DNA of 64,000 nt, from NCBI RefSeq assembly GCF_019218745.1, contig NZ_JAHUXA010000004.1, forward strand, positions 161,433 to 225,432, given 5' to 3'. The stretch is from Enterobacter sp. ENT03 (GTDB lineage: Bacteria > Pseudomonadota > Gammaproteobacteria > Enterobacterales > Enterobacteriaceae). The stretch's first letter is position 1; every line of letters starts with the position of its first letter. Positions 41,644 to 51,039 of this stretch are shown piece by piece. The notes under the pieces were generated by a model. It made no database searches. It was not told the DNA's origin and saw nothing but the letters and a program-made list of their open reading frames with translations. Both the position numbers and the translations under genes were made by a program.

Positions 41644-42387
41644 TCACACCAACGCTTTGACTATCTCCATTAACCTGACGACATCCTCGGGCCGTGTGTT
41701 GCCCGTTTGCGGGTCGATAATCGAGCTGTATATGTGCGGCATCACGCGCGGTACGCCAGCCTCCAGGCAGGTTTGCAAAATAACGCCGATGTTATCCAGG
41801 TCTATACCGCCTGTTGGTTCTATTAGCATCATCCCATTGCGGGCGGCAACAGTCGCCAGCATATACAGTTCCGGTAAGGACTTCTCGCCACCCATCGGGA
41901 AAAACTTCGCCGCGTGCGCCCCCATATCCTGCATCATGCGTACTGCCGTATCGCACGAGACACGGGCAGGCTTCCCCTGACTGCTGCTGACGCCAGTGGA
42001 GATCAGCACCTCGCCCGGTGTGCCGGTTGGGCTGACCAGCGCGTTGATATATGTCTGCTCGCCCCCCGTCGCCGCCAGCGCCCCGGCAGCAAAACCGCAT
42101 CCGGTAAAGGTCTGGTTGACGTGCGCCGGGTGCACCCGTGCGGCGATCATCGCCGCTTTGTAATACTGCGCCGGATCGCCCGCTCCCAGCCCGACGGAAA
42201 CAGACGGCACTTCAGCCACCCAGCGTTTTACCTCCTGAACACCTTTCTCCACGCAGGCAAACTGTGCTGAAAGGATGCCGATCACCGCATGGCCTTCGGC
42301 AGCGTCAAAGATTTCCCGGGCGTTAGCCATGTCCTTCGCCAGCACGTTAATCGCTACACGTTGGCGGTAAAAATTAATCTGCTGCAT
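41644..42387 (-). CDS. dgaF: 2-dehydro-3-deoxy-6-phosphogluconate aldolase DgaF
   Basis: Last enzyme of D-glucosaminate catabolism: splits KDG-6-phosphate to pyruvate and glyceraldehyde-3-phosphate. 247 aa, KDGP-aldolase (DgaF/EutL-unrelated) family: VAINVLAKDMANAREIFDAA, VSVGLGAGDPAQYYKAAMIA, INALVSPTGTPGEVLISTGV, AAKFFPMGGEKSLPEL, LIEPTGGIDLDNI. The ATG at 42387 has AAGGAG 10 nt upstream and overlaps the end of dgaE by 14 bp; the TTG at 42396 lacks spacing. Confidence 0.9.
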   Translation of the reverse strand: MQQINFYRQRVAINVLAKDMANAREIFDAAEGHAVIGILSAQFACVEKGVQEVKRWVAEVPSVSVGLGAGDPAQYYKAAMIAARVHPAHVNQTFTGCGFAAGALAATGGEQTYINALVSPTGTPGEVLISTGVSSSQGKPARVSCDTAVRMMQDMGAHAAKFFPMGGEKSLPELYMLATVAARNGMMLIEPTGGIDLDNIGVILQTCLEAGVPRVMPHIYSSIIDPQTGNTRPEDVVRLMEIVKALV

Positions 42388-43483
42388 GATCTGCAATCTC
42401 CTTCAGTCGCGCCACGATTAACGCCATTTCGCCTTCTGCGACCGTGCGTGGGTCAAGGCTAAATACGCCCTGGTGGAGTTGATAGCAACGGGTGTAAATG
42501 GCGATGTCGCCACCGCGCAGTCGGGCTTCGACTTCGCGGGCATTAAGCCCCAGTTGTTGTGCGTTGACCCGGATGCGGATGCGCCAGATAGCACGCCCGG
42601 CTTCATCTTGCTCAATATCAGCATACAGTCCCTGAATTGCCGAGATAGCTTCTGCTGTCGGCTGAAGCTGTTCGGTGGTCACCACGGCCTGTCCCTGATG
42701 GTAATTCTCCAGCGCGTACACCAGCCCGACCATGTTCTCCTTGCCGATTTTCATTGCCCTGGCAATGCCGTGATGCTGCGCTTTACAGGCCGCGATCCAC
42801 GTTTTTTTGCCGGTGATAAACCCGGAGGTTGGCGCGTTAAACGCTTTCGCCCCACTGTAGACAACCATATCCGCACCGCTCGCGGCCCAGGCGTGTAAAT
42901 CCTCCTCGGCGGCGGCATCGACAATCAGCGGCAGGTTGTGTTTCTGTGACACCTGCACAAAATCCTCAATGCTCAGCATCCCCTTTTGCACACAGTGGTG
43001 TGATTTCACATACAGCAGCGCGGCAGTATTGTCGGTAATGGCGCTCTCCAGTTGCCAGCGAGCGGACAGATTACTTGACCCCACTTCTACTACCCGGCCA
43101 CCACCAAGCCGGATCGCGCTGGTAATTGGCGCACCGTAATCGATATTATGACCGCGCAACATCACCACCTCGTTAGCCATGCCGGTGCTGTCTGGCAGCA
43201 GTGACACCCCAGACGGATCGCCGCGAGTGATGGCGGCGGCCACAGCGATGGCGATCCCCGCCGACGCACAAGACGTCACGTAGCTGTCCTCAGCCCCCGT
43301 GTAACGGGAAACCAGTTCGCCAGTTCTGTCCACCAGCCTGTCGATCTCCACAAAAGCCGAGGCTGCCTGTGCCGTGGCATGCATCACCTCTGGCGCGACG
43401 CTGGAGACGCCCAGAATCGTCATTTTGCCGCAGGCGTTGATCACCCGTTTGAGTCCAAGCTGTTGATAGATATTCTGCGTCAT
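42374..43483 (-). CDS. dgaE: D-glucosaminate-6-phosphate ammonia lyase DgaE
   Basis: PLP enzyme converting D-glucosaminate-6-phosphate to KDG-6-phosphate and ammonia. 369 aa, SelA-like fold type I: LKRVINACGKMTILGVSSVA, SYVTSCASAGIAIAVAAAIT, PLIVDAAAEEDLHAWAASGA, and the PLP Lys in DMVVYSGAKAFNAPTSGFI. It follows the EIID gene by 3 bp, in the order known for Salmonella dgaABCDEF. Confidence 0.92.
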   Translation of the reverse strand: MTQNIYQQLGLKRVINACGKMTILGVSSVAPEVMHATAQAASAFVEIDRLVDRTGELVSRYTGAEDSYVTSCASAGIAIAVAAAITRGDPSGVSLLPDSTGMANEVVMLRGHNIDYGAPITSAIRLGGGRVVEVGSSNLSARWQLESAITDNTAALLYVKSHHCVQKGMLSIEDFVQVSQKHNLPLIVDAAAEEDLHAWAASGADMVVYSGAKAFNAPTSGFITGKKTWIAACKAQHHGIARAMKIGKENMVGLVYALENYHQGQAVVTTEQLQPTAEAISAIQGLYADIEQDEAGRAIWRIRIRVNAQQLGLNAREVEARLRGGDIAIYTRCYQLHQGVFSLDPRTVAEGEMALIVARLKEIADHAAD

Positions 43484-43486
43484 GAT

Positions 43487-44347
43487 TTACAGCACCCCCA
43501 GCAGCGAACAGACCACGCTAAGCAGAACAATCGACAGCAGAATAGTGGTGTAACGCGGGCCTTTTTTCACCAGATAGAAGTAGATGGCGAACACCGCCGC
43601 CAGCGGCAACAGGCCCGGCGCGATAGAGTCGAGAATTTGCTGAACCACCACTTCAGAACCTTTCAGGGCGCTAATCTTCAGTGGCGTGGTGATCTTGACG
43701 TAGCTTGCCGACAGCGCCCCCATCATGATCAGGCCCAACACGTTAGCGCCGTAGATCAGTTCTTTGATTCGCCCTCCCTGCAAGAGTCCGACGATGGAGT
43801 CACGTCCCAAGGTGTAGCCTTTGTGGATCAGGCCATAGCTTATCGCCAGCGTAATTGCCGGGTAGAGGATCAGCGGTGCAATCCCGCCGAACGCGCTGCC
43901 ATTGGCGGCGAACGGGATAAAAATAGCAATCAGCAGAGGCATGACTGCTGCCCAGATGATAGCGTCGCCCATGCCGGCCAGCGGCCCCATCAGGCCCGTT
44001 TTAATCCCGGTGATCGAGGCGTCGGCAATTGGCTCGCCGCGCGTTTTTTGCTCCTCCATGGCGATGGAAATCCCCTGGATCACCGCGCCAAAGGTTTGCT
44101 CTGAGTTGAAGAAATTCAGATGGCGTTTCAGCGCCTCCACCTGCTCTTCTTTTTGTGGGTAGAGTTTTTTGATGATCGGTGTCATCGAGGCGCAGAAAAT
44201 CAGGCTCTGCAAACGTTCATAGGAGTTGGATAATTCCGCCCCCAGCCAGTAAATTAGCCAGGCTTTGGTGATGTCGGCTTTGGTCAGGGCTGCACTTTCC
44301 CGCGCGCGCTCAACCAGATCATGTTGCATTACATCGCTGCTCATCAT
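43487..44347 (-). CDS. dgaD: PTS mannose-family EIID component DgaD
   Basis: 286-aa membrane subunit of the glucosaminate permease. Mannose-family EIID features: LIYWLGAELSNSYERLQSL, GIKTGLMGPLAGMGDAIIWA, and membrane segments in the last third. It overlaps the EIIC gene by 4 bp. Works with EIIC to form the translocation path. Confidence 0.92.
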   Translation of the reverse strand: MMSSDVMQHDLVERARESAALTKADITKAWLIYWLGAELSNSYERLQSLIFCASMTPIIKKLYPQKEEQVEALKRHLNFFNSEQTFGAVIQGISIAMEEQKTRGEPIADASITGIKTGLMGPLAGMGDAIIWAAVMPLLIAIFIPFAANGSAFGGIAPLILYPAITLAISYGLIHKGYTLGRDSIVGLLQGGRIKELIYGANVLGLIMMGALSASYVKITTPLKISALKGSEVVVQQILDSIAPGLLPLAAVFAIYFYLVKKGPRYTTILLSIVLLSVVCSLLGVL

Positions 44348-45093
44348 GCTGCTCCTTCATTTTTCGCCAGGCTCTTAATCAGGAAGGCCACACAGGTGCC
44401 AAATATCGCCATTGCCATGATGTCCACCTTGAGATACAGCACCGCGAAGAATCCGCCGATAAACCACGGCAGCAGGCTCTTTTTACCGATCACCATAATG
44501 GTGATCGCAAAGCCCAACGCAGGCAGGATCCCGCCCATAATTTCAAAGGAATGGGTCAACCAGTGCGGCATCAGTTTGAGGAAGCTTTCCACCACGTTCT
44601 GGCCGAAATAGTTGGCGGCAAACACCACCGGAAAGCGTAGCGCCAGGCCGAGTAGCGCTGGCCAGAGAAAGGCGCAGCGCATAATGCCCGCCATGTTTGC
44701 CGTTTCTGCGTGTTTATCCGCCATATGCACCCAGGCGGCGTTCAGGGTACGGCGCAACTGGTCAAGGAAAACGCCGATTACACCAAACGGGATCGCCAGC
44801 GCAATCGCCAGGTTCGGGTCCATCCCGGCCTTCACAGCGATTGGAATCGAGATACAGGCTGCCAGCGCCGGGTCGGACGGCACGTTGCCGCCCGGCGTTG
44901 AAGTCACGCCGAGATAAACGAGCTGCATACCCGCGCCGATGATCATCGCCGTCTGCATATTGCCGAGCAGCAGGCCGACGAAGACCGCAATAACTACCGG
45001 CTGAATCAGCATCGCGGAGAAGGTGTAGCCGAGGCGTAATCGGGCAAACCAGTAATACAACCCCATCAGGCTTGCAAAAACTAAAGTATCCAT
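44344..45093 (-). CDS. dgaC: PTS mannose-family EIIC component DgaC
   Basis: 249-aa membrane subunit with MLIQPVVIAVFVGLLLGN, MIIGAGMQLVYLGVTSTPGG, NVPSDPALAACISIPIAV and GGILPALGFAITIMVIGKK, all typical of the mannose/sorbose EIIC family. It lies between dgaB and dgaD. Confidence 0.92.
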   Translation of the reverse strand: MDTLVFASLMGLYYWFARLRLGYTFSAMLIQPVVIAVFVGLLLGNMQTAMIIGAGMQLVYLGVTSTPGGNVPSDPALAACISIPIAVKAGMDPNLAIALAIPFGVIGVFLDQLRRTLNAAWVHMADKHAETANMAGIMRCAFLWPALLGLALRFPVVFAANYFGQNVVESFLKLMPHWLTHSFEIMGGILPALGFAITIMVIGKKSLLPWFIGGFFAVLYLKVDIMAMAIFGTCVAFLIKSLAKNEGAA

Positions 45094-45118
45094 CGTTATT
45101 TACCCTGTTATCAGAGAA

Positions 45119-45604
45119 TTAGAATTTTTTCAGGATGTCGTCCAGAGACTGCGGCTTATCTTCCGGGATGGTCTGGAATATCGCCTTAATCCCCCGGCTT
45201 TTCAGGTCGTTCAGAATGCCGACGTCTTTTTCATCCAGCGTGATGTTCTGGAAAACCGCTTTGCGGTTTGGCCCGCCGCCTAAGCCGCCAACCTGAATAG
45301 TGATGACATCAAATCCCTGCTGCACGGCCTGATGGATCGCTGCCAGAGAAGGGAACAGCACCAGTACATTGCCGTCGCCGAGCTGGTTTTCTTTCCACGC
45401 TGCCGCAAAGCTCTGATTGCTGTAGCAGTCCACTTTGATGTTCGGCGGCGCGGCCATCAGGTAGATGTTTTTCATAAACGGATCGGCGTCCAGCTCGTCG
45501 CTGACCACCGCAATCCGGTTGGCCTGCGACTGCCCGACCCATTTGGTCACTACCTGCCCATGAATGAGTCGGCTATCGATGCGGCATAAGACAATGTTTG
45601 CCAT
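45119..45604 (-). CDS. dgaB: PTS mannose-family EIIB component DgaB
   Basis: 161-aa cytoplasmic phosphotransfer protein. Start MANIVLCRIDSRLIHGQVVT, with the phosphorylated His in the RLIHGQV motif; AAPPNIKVDCYSNQSFAAAW; VGGLGGGPNRKAVFQNITL near the end. The family-consistent ATG is at 45604, not the upstream codon at 45652 inside dgaA. Confidence 0.92.
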   Translation of the reverse strand: MANIVLCRIDSRLIHGQVVTKWVGQSQANRIAVVSDELDADPFMKNIYLMAAPPNIKVDCYSNQSFAAAWKENQLGDGNVLVLFPSLAAIHQAVQQGFDVITIQVGGLGGGPNRKAVFQNITLDEKDVGILNDLKSRGIKAIFQTIPEDKPQSLDDILKKF

Positions 45605-45614
45605 GATAATTTCC

Positions 45615-46040
45615 TTATTGTGATTGTTGTAATTGACGAACGTGGGCGACAACGTCCAGACAGCTGCTGCGTCCGGCTTCCACCAGGCCGCTCACGCAGG
45701 CGCTCAGCGGGCCATGTTCGCGACGGTCCAGCGCATCCAGCAGCAGGGAGGCGTTCAGCCCGGAAATCACCGCCACCGGATAATCGGCACTTAGTCGCGC
45801 CGCGACGTTGGACGTGGTGCCGCCCACAAAATCGGTCAGGATGAGTGAGCCTTCCGGCATGGTTTTCACCAGGGCCTCAACACGCTGGTAAAACTCCCCC
45901 AGCGTATCGACGGGCATCAGCGCAATTTCCATCACGCCTTTAATTTCGCCCGTTACCATCCGCAGGCTATTGCAGAGGTGTTGTCCCCAGCCGCCATGCG
46001 TCAGCAGCAGGATTTCAGGCAAGGGTTCAGTAGTCGTCAA
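45615..46040 (-). CDS. dgaA: PTS mannose-family EIIA component DgaA
   Basis: 141-aa cytoplasmic EIIA. Phosphorylated His in ILLLTHGGWGQHLCN; LILTDFVGGTTSNVAARLSA; AVISGLNASLLLDAL. It starts at a TTG (46040) with AGGAGG six nucleotides upstream, so the unusual start codon is well supported. First structural gene, about 123 nt downstream of the predicted sigma-54 start. Confidence 0.88.
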   Translation of the reverse strand: MTTTEPLPEILLLTHGGWGQHLCNSLRMVTGEIKGVMEIALMPVDTLGEFYQRVEALVKTMPEGSLILTDFVGGTTSNVAARLSADYPVAVISGLNASLLLDALDRREHGPLSACVSGLVEAGRSSCLDVVAHVRQLQQSQ

Positions 46041-46076
46041 AATGGCCTCCTGGCATGATTAATTGGGACTGGCAAT

Positions 46077-46155
46077 GCCCGGTGGTGCTGCGCTTACCGG
46101 ACCTACGGTGATATTCATTCGTAGGCCGGATAAGGCGTTTACGCCGCCATCCGGC
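46077..46155. repeat. BIME (paired REP units) in the dgaA leader
   Basis: Two inverted REP units: 46077-46106 (GCCCGGT...ACCGGAC CTAC) and 46121-46155 (GTAGGCCGGAT...ATCCGGC). They lie between the predicted sigma-54 transcription start (about 46163) and dgaA, so they should be part of the mRNA 5' leader. Confidence 0.8.
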
Positions 46156-46174
46156 AAAACTCATCAGAGTAAAG

Positions 46175-46189
46175 GCAAAGGCTGTGCCA
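46175..46189 (-). promoter_or_regulatory. Sigma-54 promoter of dgaABCDEF
   Basis: On the minus strand TGGCAC-N5-TTGC, an exact match to the -24/-12 sigma-54 consensus, in the gap between the activator gene dgaR and dgaA. A LevR-type activator encoded just upstream makes the assignment strong. Confidence 0.88.
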
Positions 46190-46253
46190 GATTTTGTGTC
46201 ACGCGGGGAAGAAAGGCGGTCTGACGTGTCGAAATGCCACGCCAGATAAGGGA

Positions 46254-49052
46254 TCAGCTATAAAGCAGTTCGTAAATATAAAAATATTCCGCATCCGATA
46301 AACGGACGGCATACGCTTCTTCAATGGGCTGAAATGCAGATTTGATGACACTAAAGGCGCGAGGATCCAGATCTCGCTTGTTTTCCAGCGCCATCTGTAA
46401 CGGTTTGCGGTTAATCACGATACGCTCGACCATGCAGCAGCAGTGGATCAGGAAGCGTAGTGTCACCTGGCGGCTCGGTTGCAGGCCAAGCTCGCGGGTC
46501 AGGTAGTTGAACACTCCTTCCATCTCTTGCAGAATGCGCTGCGGATTGAGCACCGAAATATGGTTGATGATGCTTTCCATTGTGAGCGCGCTGATAAAGC
46601 GCATCGCGCTGCGCTCCATCTCAAGACGACGCTCGCTATTTGCAAGATCCGGCATTAGCAGACTCAGTACCAGTTCCGGCCCTTGTTCGGAAAACAACTC
46701 CTCCAGCGAGATAAAGGGAATATCCGGTAGCCCCGGCTGGAAAGTGCCGACAATGCCCGCCAGCCGTTCACGGCCATGAAGCGACTGCTGGACGCGCTCC
46801 AGACTGCGCACTTCGTTGTAATCGAGTATCACCATCCGCGTGTCCTGCGACATCAGTTCACCAAAGCTCTCCTCCAGCACCTTTTTGATTTTCTCTGCGG
46901 TGCCCATACCAGTAATGCAGGAGATCACGAGCACCTTGCCGCCGTTTTCTTGCTGCGGCGTACAGAGCTGACAGGGAATATTCTTGCTCTGCATTAACGC
47001 CGCCAGCTGCGGTAAATCACTGGTTTCATAACTCAAATCCAGCCCCACTTCCAGCAGGCTGGTCAGGGTAATATCAGGTATCAGCAGAACATCAATCTTA
47101 AATAACTTACTGATAGTACTACCAAAATGCACCAACGAACCAATATCTACCATCAGAATTAACCGTTGCCAGCGCCGGATCTGGATCCACTGCGTCAGCG
47201 TTTCCAGAGTGTCATGAACCGACTGTTCAAACGGCATATCAATAGCGCTGAACAGCTCACGCTCCAGCACCCGGTTCACATACTGCGCCTGGCTAGTGGC
47301 TGTCGTCGCCCCGTGCGCAATCAGAATCACGCCGCATTCCGGGCTGGCATCAATACGCTGGCGGTAATGGCGGCACTCTTTCAGGAACAGGCACAGCCAG
47401 ACGATTTCCGTCGCCGGACACTGAATATGCAGGAGTTCATTGATTTTCCGACACAGCAGCGTGGCGTTGTCGTATTCATCTTTGCAGCGGTCGAGGATTA
47501 GGCTGGAGGAGTAAAGTTGCGGGATCAGCCCGCGCTGCACGTAACCAATCAGCGCGAGAAAATGTTTGCGTAGCGGATTGACCAGATTCTCTGGCAGAGT
47601 AAACCTAAGCACCTGCTCCACGCAGCCAATCAGCAGCGTCACGCGCTCCTCAATTTGATCGCCATAGCGTGGTGGATGAACAACGTTGTCGCGGCTGTAG
47701 AGACCATACTCAAAAATCGAGCTAAGTTTATTTTTCAGGATCGCCAGCGTTTCCGCCGGTGGCACATTGCTGTTACGCAGATTGACGTATTCGCGCGTCA
47801 GAAAGCTGTAAAAGAGATCGCTCTCCTCAATCTCCGCCCCGGTTGCCAGCGATGTTTTCAGCGCAGGCAGCGTGCGCGCATCCACACTCAGTCGCTCTTT
47901 ACCATTAAACAACGTATCGACCAGCAGACGCTGTTCGGGTGTGGCATTAAACGGCACGTCCACTAACCGTTTATCCAGTTGCAACGTGTCATTGTGCTCC
48001 GTCATCCCCGATGCCCACGCCTGAGCACACAGAAACTGAATATCACTTTTGAGCTGGCCGATGTTGCCTTCGAGCGGTTTGTTGAGCAGCCAGAGCAGCA
48101 GCGTCTTGTCGATGCACACCGTACGCTCGATTTTGCGGCTTTCGCGTTGCATGAAACCAATAATCAACTCGATCTGCTCCTCGACCGAACGCTGCCGGAT
48201 GCCGGGTAAATCAATGCATACCTGAATACGCCGCTGAAAAGTGCGCAGCAGCGCGGAACTCACCGCTTCGGTGGTGGCGCAAATCAGGCGTACCGAAATC
48301 GATCGCGCCGTGGCGCTTGATCCCAGCGGACGATATTCACCTTTATCGAGAAGAGAGAACAACTTCTCCTGTCCTTCATAGGGCAGGCGATGTACTTCAT
48401 CAAGTAGCAGATAGCCGCCGTCCGCCTGTTCCACCAGCCCGGTTTTATCTGCATGTGCACCGGTAAAAGCCCCCTGCCGATGACCAAACAAATGAGAAGA
48501 GAGCAGTTCCGGGTTATGGGAATATTCCGCGCAGTTAAAGTAAACCAGTGGTGGCGGCGAGCCTGCAGCGTGCTCACAGGCGAAACGGTGCATCAACTCC
48601 GCAAAGAAGGTTTTACCGACACCGGATGGCCCGGTCAGCAGCACATGCAGCCCTTGGGGATAAAGCACCGCCGCGCGACCTTTTTCCACTGCGTCGCGCA
48701 AGCTGCGATCGTATCCCGTCAGGCGGGTAAAAGGATCGTTGTCAGCATGGGCGTTCTGATACGGCAGCAGATCGGCCACCGAGCGCACCTCTCGTTCGCC
48801 ATCGCCAAGCTTACGTCCCAGCAGCGTTTCTAGCGTCTGACGATGCAAAAAGAACACCGGACGACCACGGCTTTTAATCGCCAGTCCCTCATGCCAGAGC
48901 GAATTGAGATCTTTACTGACGGAGTTACGCGCCAGTCCGAGATTGAAGCCTATCGCCTCTGCCGTAAAAGCGGTTTCCTGCGCCAAATCGGCAAGGCTCA
49001 GGCCACGTGTCAGTCGCTCCAGCTCCCCCAGTATTACCTCAATCCGCCTCAT
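46254..49052 (-). CDS. dgaR: Sigma-54-dependent transcriptional activator DgaR (LevR family)
   Basis: 932 aa. N-terminal helix-turn-helix (about 15-60: LADLAQETAFTAEAIGFNLG). AAA+ sigma-54 domain (about 85-330): Walker A LLTGPSGVGKTFFAEL, the sigma-contacting GAFTGA in HRQGAFTGAHADKTG, Walker B GGYLLLDEVHRLP. PTS regulation domain (about 460-560), EIIA-Man-like part (about 570-700: CGVILIAHGATTATSQAQYV), EIIB-like part (VLVISCITGMGTAEKIK) and a second PRD (about 830-932). Activity is set by PTS phosphorylation, so dga is induced when its permease is transporting. Directly upstream of the operon, same strand. Confidence 0.92.
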   Translation of the reverse strand: MRRIEVILGELERLTRGLSLADLAQETAFTAEAIGFNLGLARNSVSKDLNSLWHEGLAIKSRGRPVFFLHRQTLETLLGRKLGDGEREVRSVADLLPYQNAHADNDPFTRLTGYDRSLRDAVEKGRAAVLYPQGLHVLLTGPSGVGKTFFAELMHRFACEHAAGSPPPLVYFNCAEYSHNPELLSSHLFGHRQGAFTGAHADKTGLVEQADGGYLLLDEVHRLPYEGQEKLFSLLDKGEYRPLGSSATARSISVRLICATTEAVSSALLRTFQRRIQVCIDLPGIRQRSVEEQIELIIGFMQRESRKIERTVCIDKTLLLWLLNKPLEGNIGQLKSDIQFLCAQAWASGMTEHNDTLQLDKRLVDVPFNATPEQRLLVDTLFNGKERLSVDARTLPALKTSLATGAEIEESDLFYSFLTREYVNLRNSNVPPAETLAILKNKLSSIFEYGLYSRDNVVHPPRYGDQIEERVTLLIGCVEQVLRFTLPENLVNPLRKHFLALIGYVQRGLIPQLYSSSLILDRCKDEYDNATLLCRKINELLHIQCPATEIVWLCLFLKECRHYRQRIDASPECGVILIAHGATTATSQAQYVNRVLERELFSAIDMPFEQSVHDTLETLTQWIQIRRWQRLILMVDIGSLVHFGSTISKLFKIDVLLIPDITLTSLLEVGLDLSYETSDLPQLAALMQSKNIPCQLCTPQQENGGKVLVISCITGMGTAEKIKKVLEESFGELMSQDTRMVILDYNEVRSLERVQQSLHGRERLAGIVGTFQPGLPDIPFISLEELFSEQGPELVLSLLMPDLANSERRLEMERSAMRFISALTMESIINHISVLNPQRILQEMEGVFNYLTRELGLQPSRQVTLRFLIHCCCMVERIVINRKPLQMALENKRDLDPRAFSVIKSAFQPIEEAYAVRLSDAEYFYIYELLYS

Positions 49053-49437
49053 CTCTTTACCGCTTAAGAAGTTTATGATTGTTCAAACCATACCTTATTT
49101 AGCCAGGCAAAAAAGAGAAGCCGACGTCAGAGACAGCGCGCGGCGTTTACGTTATGAAGATTTAATCAGTCTACAAAATAGGTGTTTTGATACCGGCAGG
49201 CTCTTTGCTACAGGTCATTTATCCATGAATTAAACGTGCGCATTTCAGCAGGCTGGCGCAACGATTTGTGATCCTGACCTAACATTAGGGAACGTTCCCT
49301 TTTATTTAATGATTATTGCCCGCTACCCTTTCTCCGTCATTTTTAATGACCCCGCAATTAAATGCATATTTAATTCAGCAAATAAATATTATTTACTCCT
49401 CCCAATTAAATTAATCCGCTGAATATAAGGAAATTAG
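49053..49437. other. Divergent intergenic region dgaR / EIICB gene
   Basis: 385 bp without a gene. The dgaR-proximal part is unremarkable. The right part (49240-49437) is AT-rich and holds the palindrome at 49287-49300, then the leader and AAGGAAATTAG ribosome-binding site of the EIICB gene. Confidence 0.5.
49287..49300. promoter_or_regulatory. LacI/GalR-type palindromic operator
   Basis: AGGGAACGTTCCCT, a perfect 14-bp palindrome with central CG, 137 bp before the EIICB start. It has the form of LacI/GalR-family operators, but no such regulator gene is adjacent; the nearest LacI-type gene (55.7 kb) has a different operator. Confidence 0.6.
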
Positions 49438-51039
49438 ATGAACGGAATCTTACAACGTTATTTCTCTGCCCTTGGACGATCATTTTTGCCTGCCGTGGCG
49501 GTGATGAGTTGCTATGCATTGCTGTTGTCCATCGGTGCGGTACTTAAAAACCCCCATTTTGTCAGTCAGTTTGTCTTGTTGCAGGCTAGCGGCGTGCAGT
49601 TTTTTGCCAATGTGTTAACGCAAACGGGGCTGGTGATCATTACCTATTTACCGCTGATTTTTTGCCTTTCCATTGCCATCGGCATGAGTGAAAAAGGGAA
49701 AAAAGAGACGGCGGCGTTCGCGGCGTTAATTGCCTATCTGTGTATGCTGATATTTTCCGGATTAACGTTAAGACTTTCTGGAATGGCGCTGAAACCGGAC
49801 GTAACGATCGATGTGCAAAATATGGTGGCGCTTGCACAAACACTGGCCATGCGTGAAGCGATGCAAAATACTGTGCTCGGTATTCAGACCGTGGATACGG
49901 GCGTATTAGGCGGCATCATTGTAGGTGCAATGGCGGCGTCTATTACCCGGCACAACAGCGAACGCACGCTGCCACTGATCTTCGGCTTTTATCAGGGACG
50001 CCATCTGCCGCCAATCCTCGCGGGGCTTGCTGGCGTACTGATCGGGCTGGTGCTGCCGTTTATCTGGCCGTGGGTGGGCGGCGGGCTGTCGTGGGCAGCG
50101 TCGGCACTGACTGGCGCGGGTATCGCAGGCTCGTTTGCTTTCGGCTTTATTGAAAAACTGCTGTTGCCGACCGGCCTGCAACACATCTGGTATTCACTGG
50201 TGCACTACACGCCGATTGGCGGCACGCTGGAGATCCAGGGCCAGACCTATGTCGGCACCAAAGCCATCACCATGGCGGCACTGGCAACACCGGACTTCAC
50301 TGACAACATCTCTCATATCACCCGGCTGTGGCTCGGTCAGGGCGATACGCCGGGCAAAGTGTTCGGCATTCCCGGCGCGCTGGTAGGCATTTATCTGGCG
50401 GCAAAAGATCGCAGTAAGGTGAAAACGGTGGCGATCTCGGCGGCTATTGCGGCGATGTTCGCGGGCGTGGTCGAACCCTTCACCTTTATGTATCTTTTTT
50501 TAGCGCCGCCGTTATTTTTGCTGGATTGCGCGTTGCAGGGACTGTCGTTTGCTGTGCTTGATGCCTTCCACGTCTCCTATCTCGGCGGCAGCACGGTACC
50601 GGAAATCCTCTTTAACGGCGTATTGCAGGGACATAAATCAACCTGGATACCGATTGTGCTGCTTGGCGTGGTGCTGTTTTTCGTCTATCTGGTGACCTTC
50701 AAATGGTATATCGAAAACTACAATGTCATGACGCCAGGCCGGGAAGAGAGCGCCGGTTCAGGTGAAAAACTGCTGTCGCGTGAAGAGGTGGCGCGGACAC
50801 TCCTGCAAACCCTGGGCGGCATCAGCAATATCAAAGAGGTCAACAACTGCATGACACGACTGCGCATCCAGATCCACGATGCAAGCCGGGTGGATGAGCA
50901 GGGCCTCAAATCGATCCCGGATGCGGCAGGCGTGGCGCATCCTGCCAGCCATGAATATCAGATTATTTTCGGAATGCGTGTTTCTGAATACAGACAAGCC
51001 GTCGATAGCCTAATCGATACCAGCAAGGATGCTTCCTAA
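49438..51039 (+). CDS. PTS system EIICB component, alpha-glucoside/glucose superfamily
   Basis: 533 aa. EIIC domain (about 5-425) with about 10 membrane segments: FIEKLLLPTGLQHIWYSLVH and GVVEPFTFMYLFLAP. EIIB domain (about 450-530) with IKEVNNCMTRLRIQIHDA carrying the phosphorylated Cys. No EIIA domain. Paralogous to the permease at 25.6 kb but clearly diverged. Its stop overlaps the start of the FAD oxidoreductase (TAATG), so translation of the two is coupled. Substrate unknown. Confidence 0.9.
   Translation: MNGILQRYFSALGRSFLPAVAVMSCYALLLSIGAVLKNPHFVSQFVLLQASGVQFFANVLTQTGLVIITYLPLIFCLSIAIGMSEKGKKETAAFAALIAYLCMLIFSGLTLRLSGMALKPDVTIDVQNMVALAQTLAMREAMQNTVLGIQTVDTGVLGGIIVGAMAASITRHNSERTLPLIFGFYQGRHLPPILAGLAGVLIGLVLPFIWPWVGGGLSWAASALTGAGIAGSFAFGFIEKLLLPTGLQHIWYSLVHYTPIGGTLEIQGQTYVGTKAITMAALATPDFTDNISHITRLWLGQGDTPGKVFGIPGALVGIYLAAKDRSKVKTVAISAAIAAMFAGVVEPFTFMYLFLAPPLFLLDCALQGLSFAVLDAFHVSYLGGSTVPEILFNGVLQGHKSTWIPIVLLGVVLFFVYLVTFKWYIENYNVMTPGREESAGSGEKLLSREEVARTLLQTLGGISNIKEVNNCMTRLRIQIHDASRVDEQGLKSIPDAAGVAHPASHEYQIIFGMRVSEYRQAVDSLIDTSKDAS

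Noticed and set aside
49250..49300. CRP site TTTGTGATCC... upstream of the EIICB gene
   Set aside because: Only the left TGTGA half is good; the right half does not fit TCACA at the required spacing.
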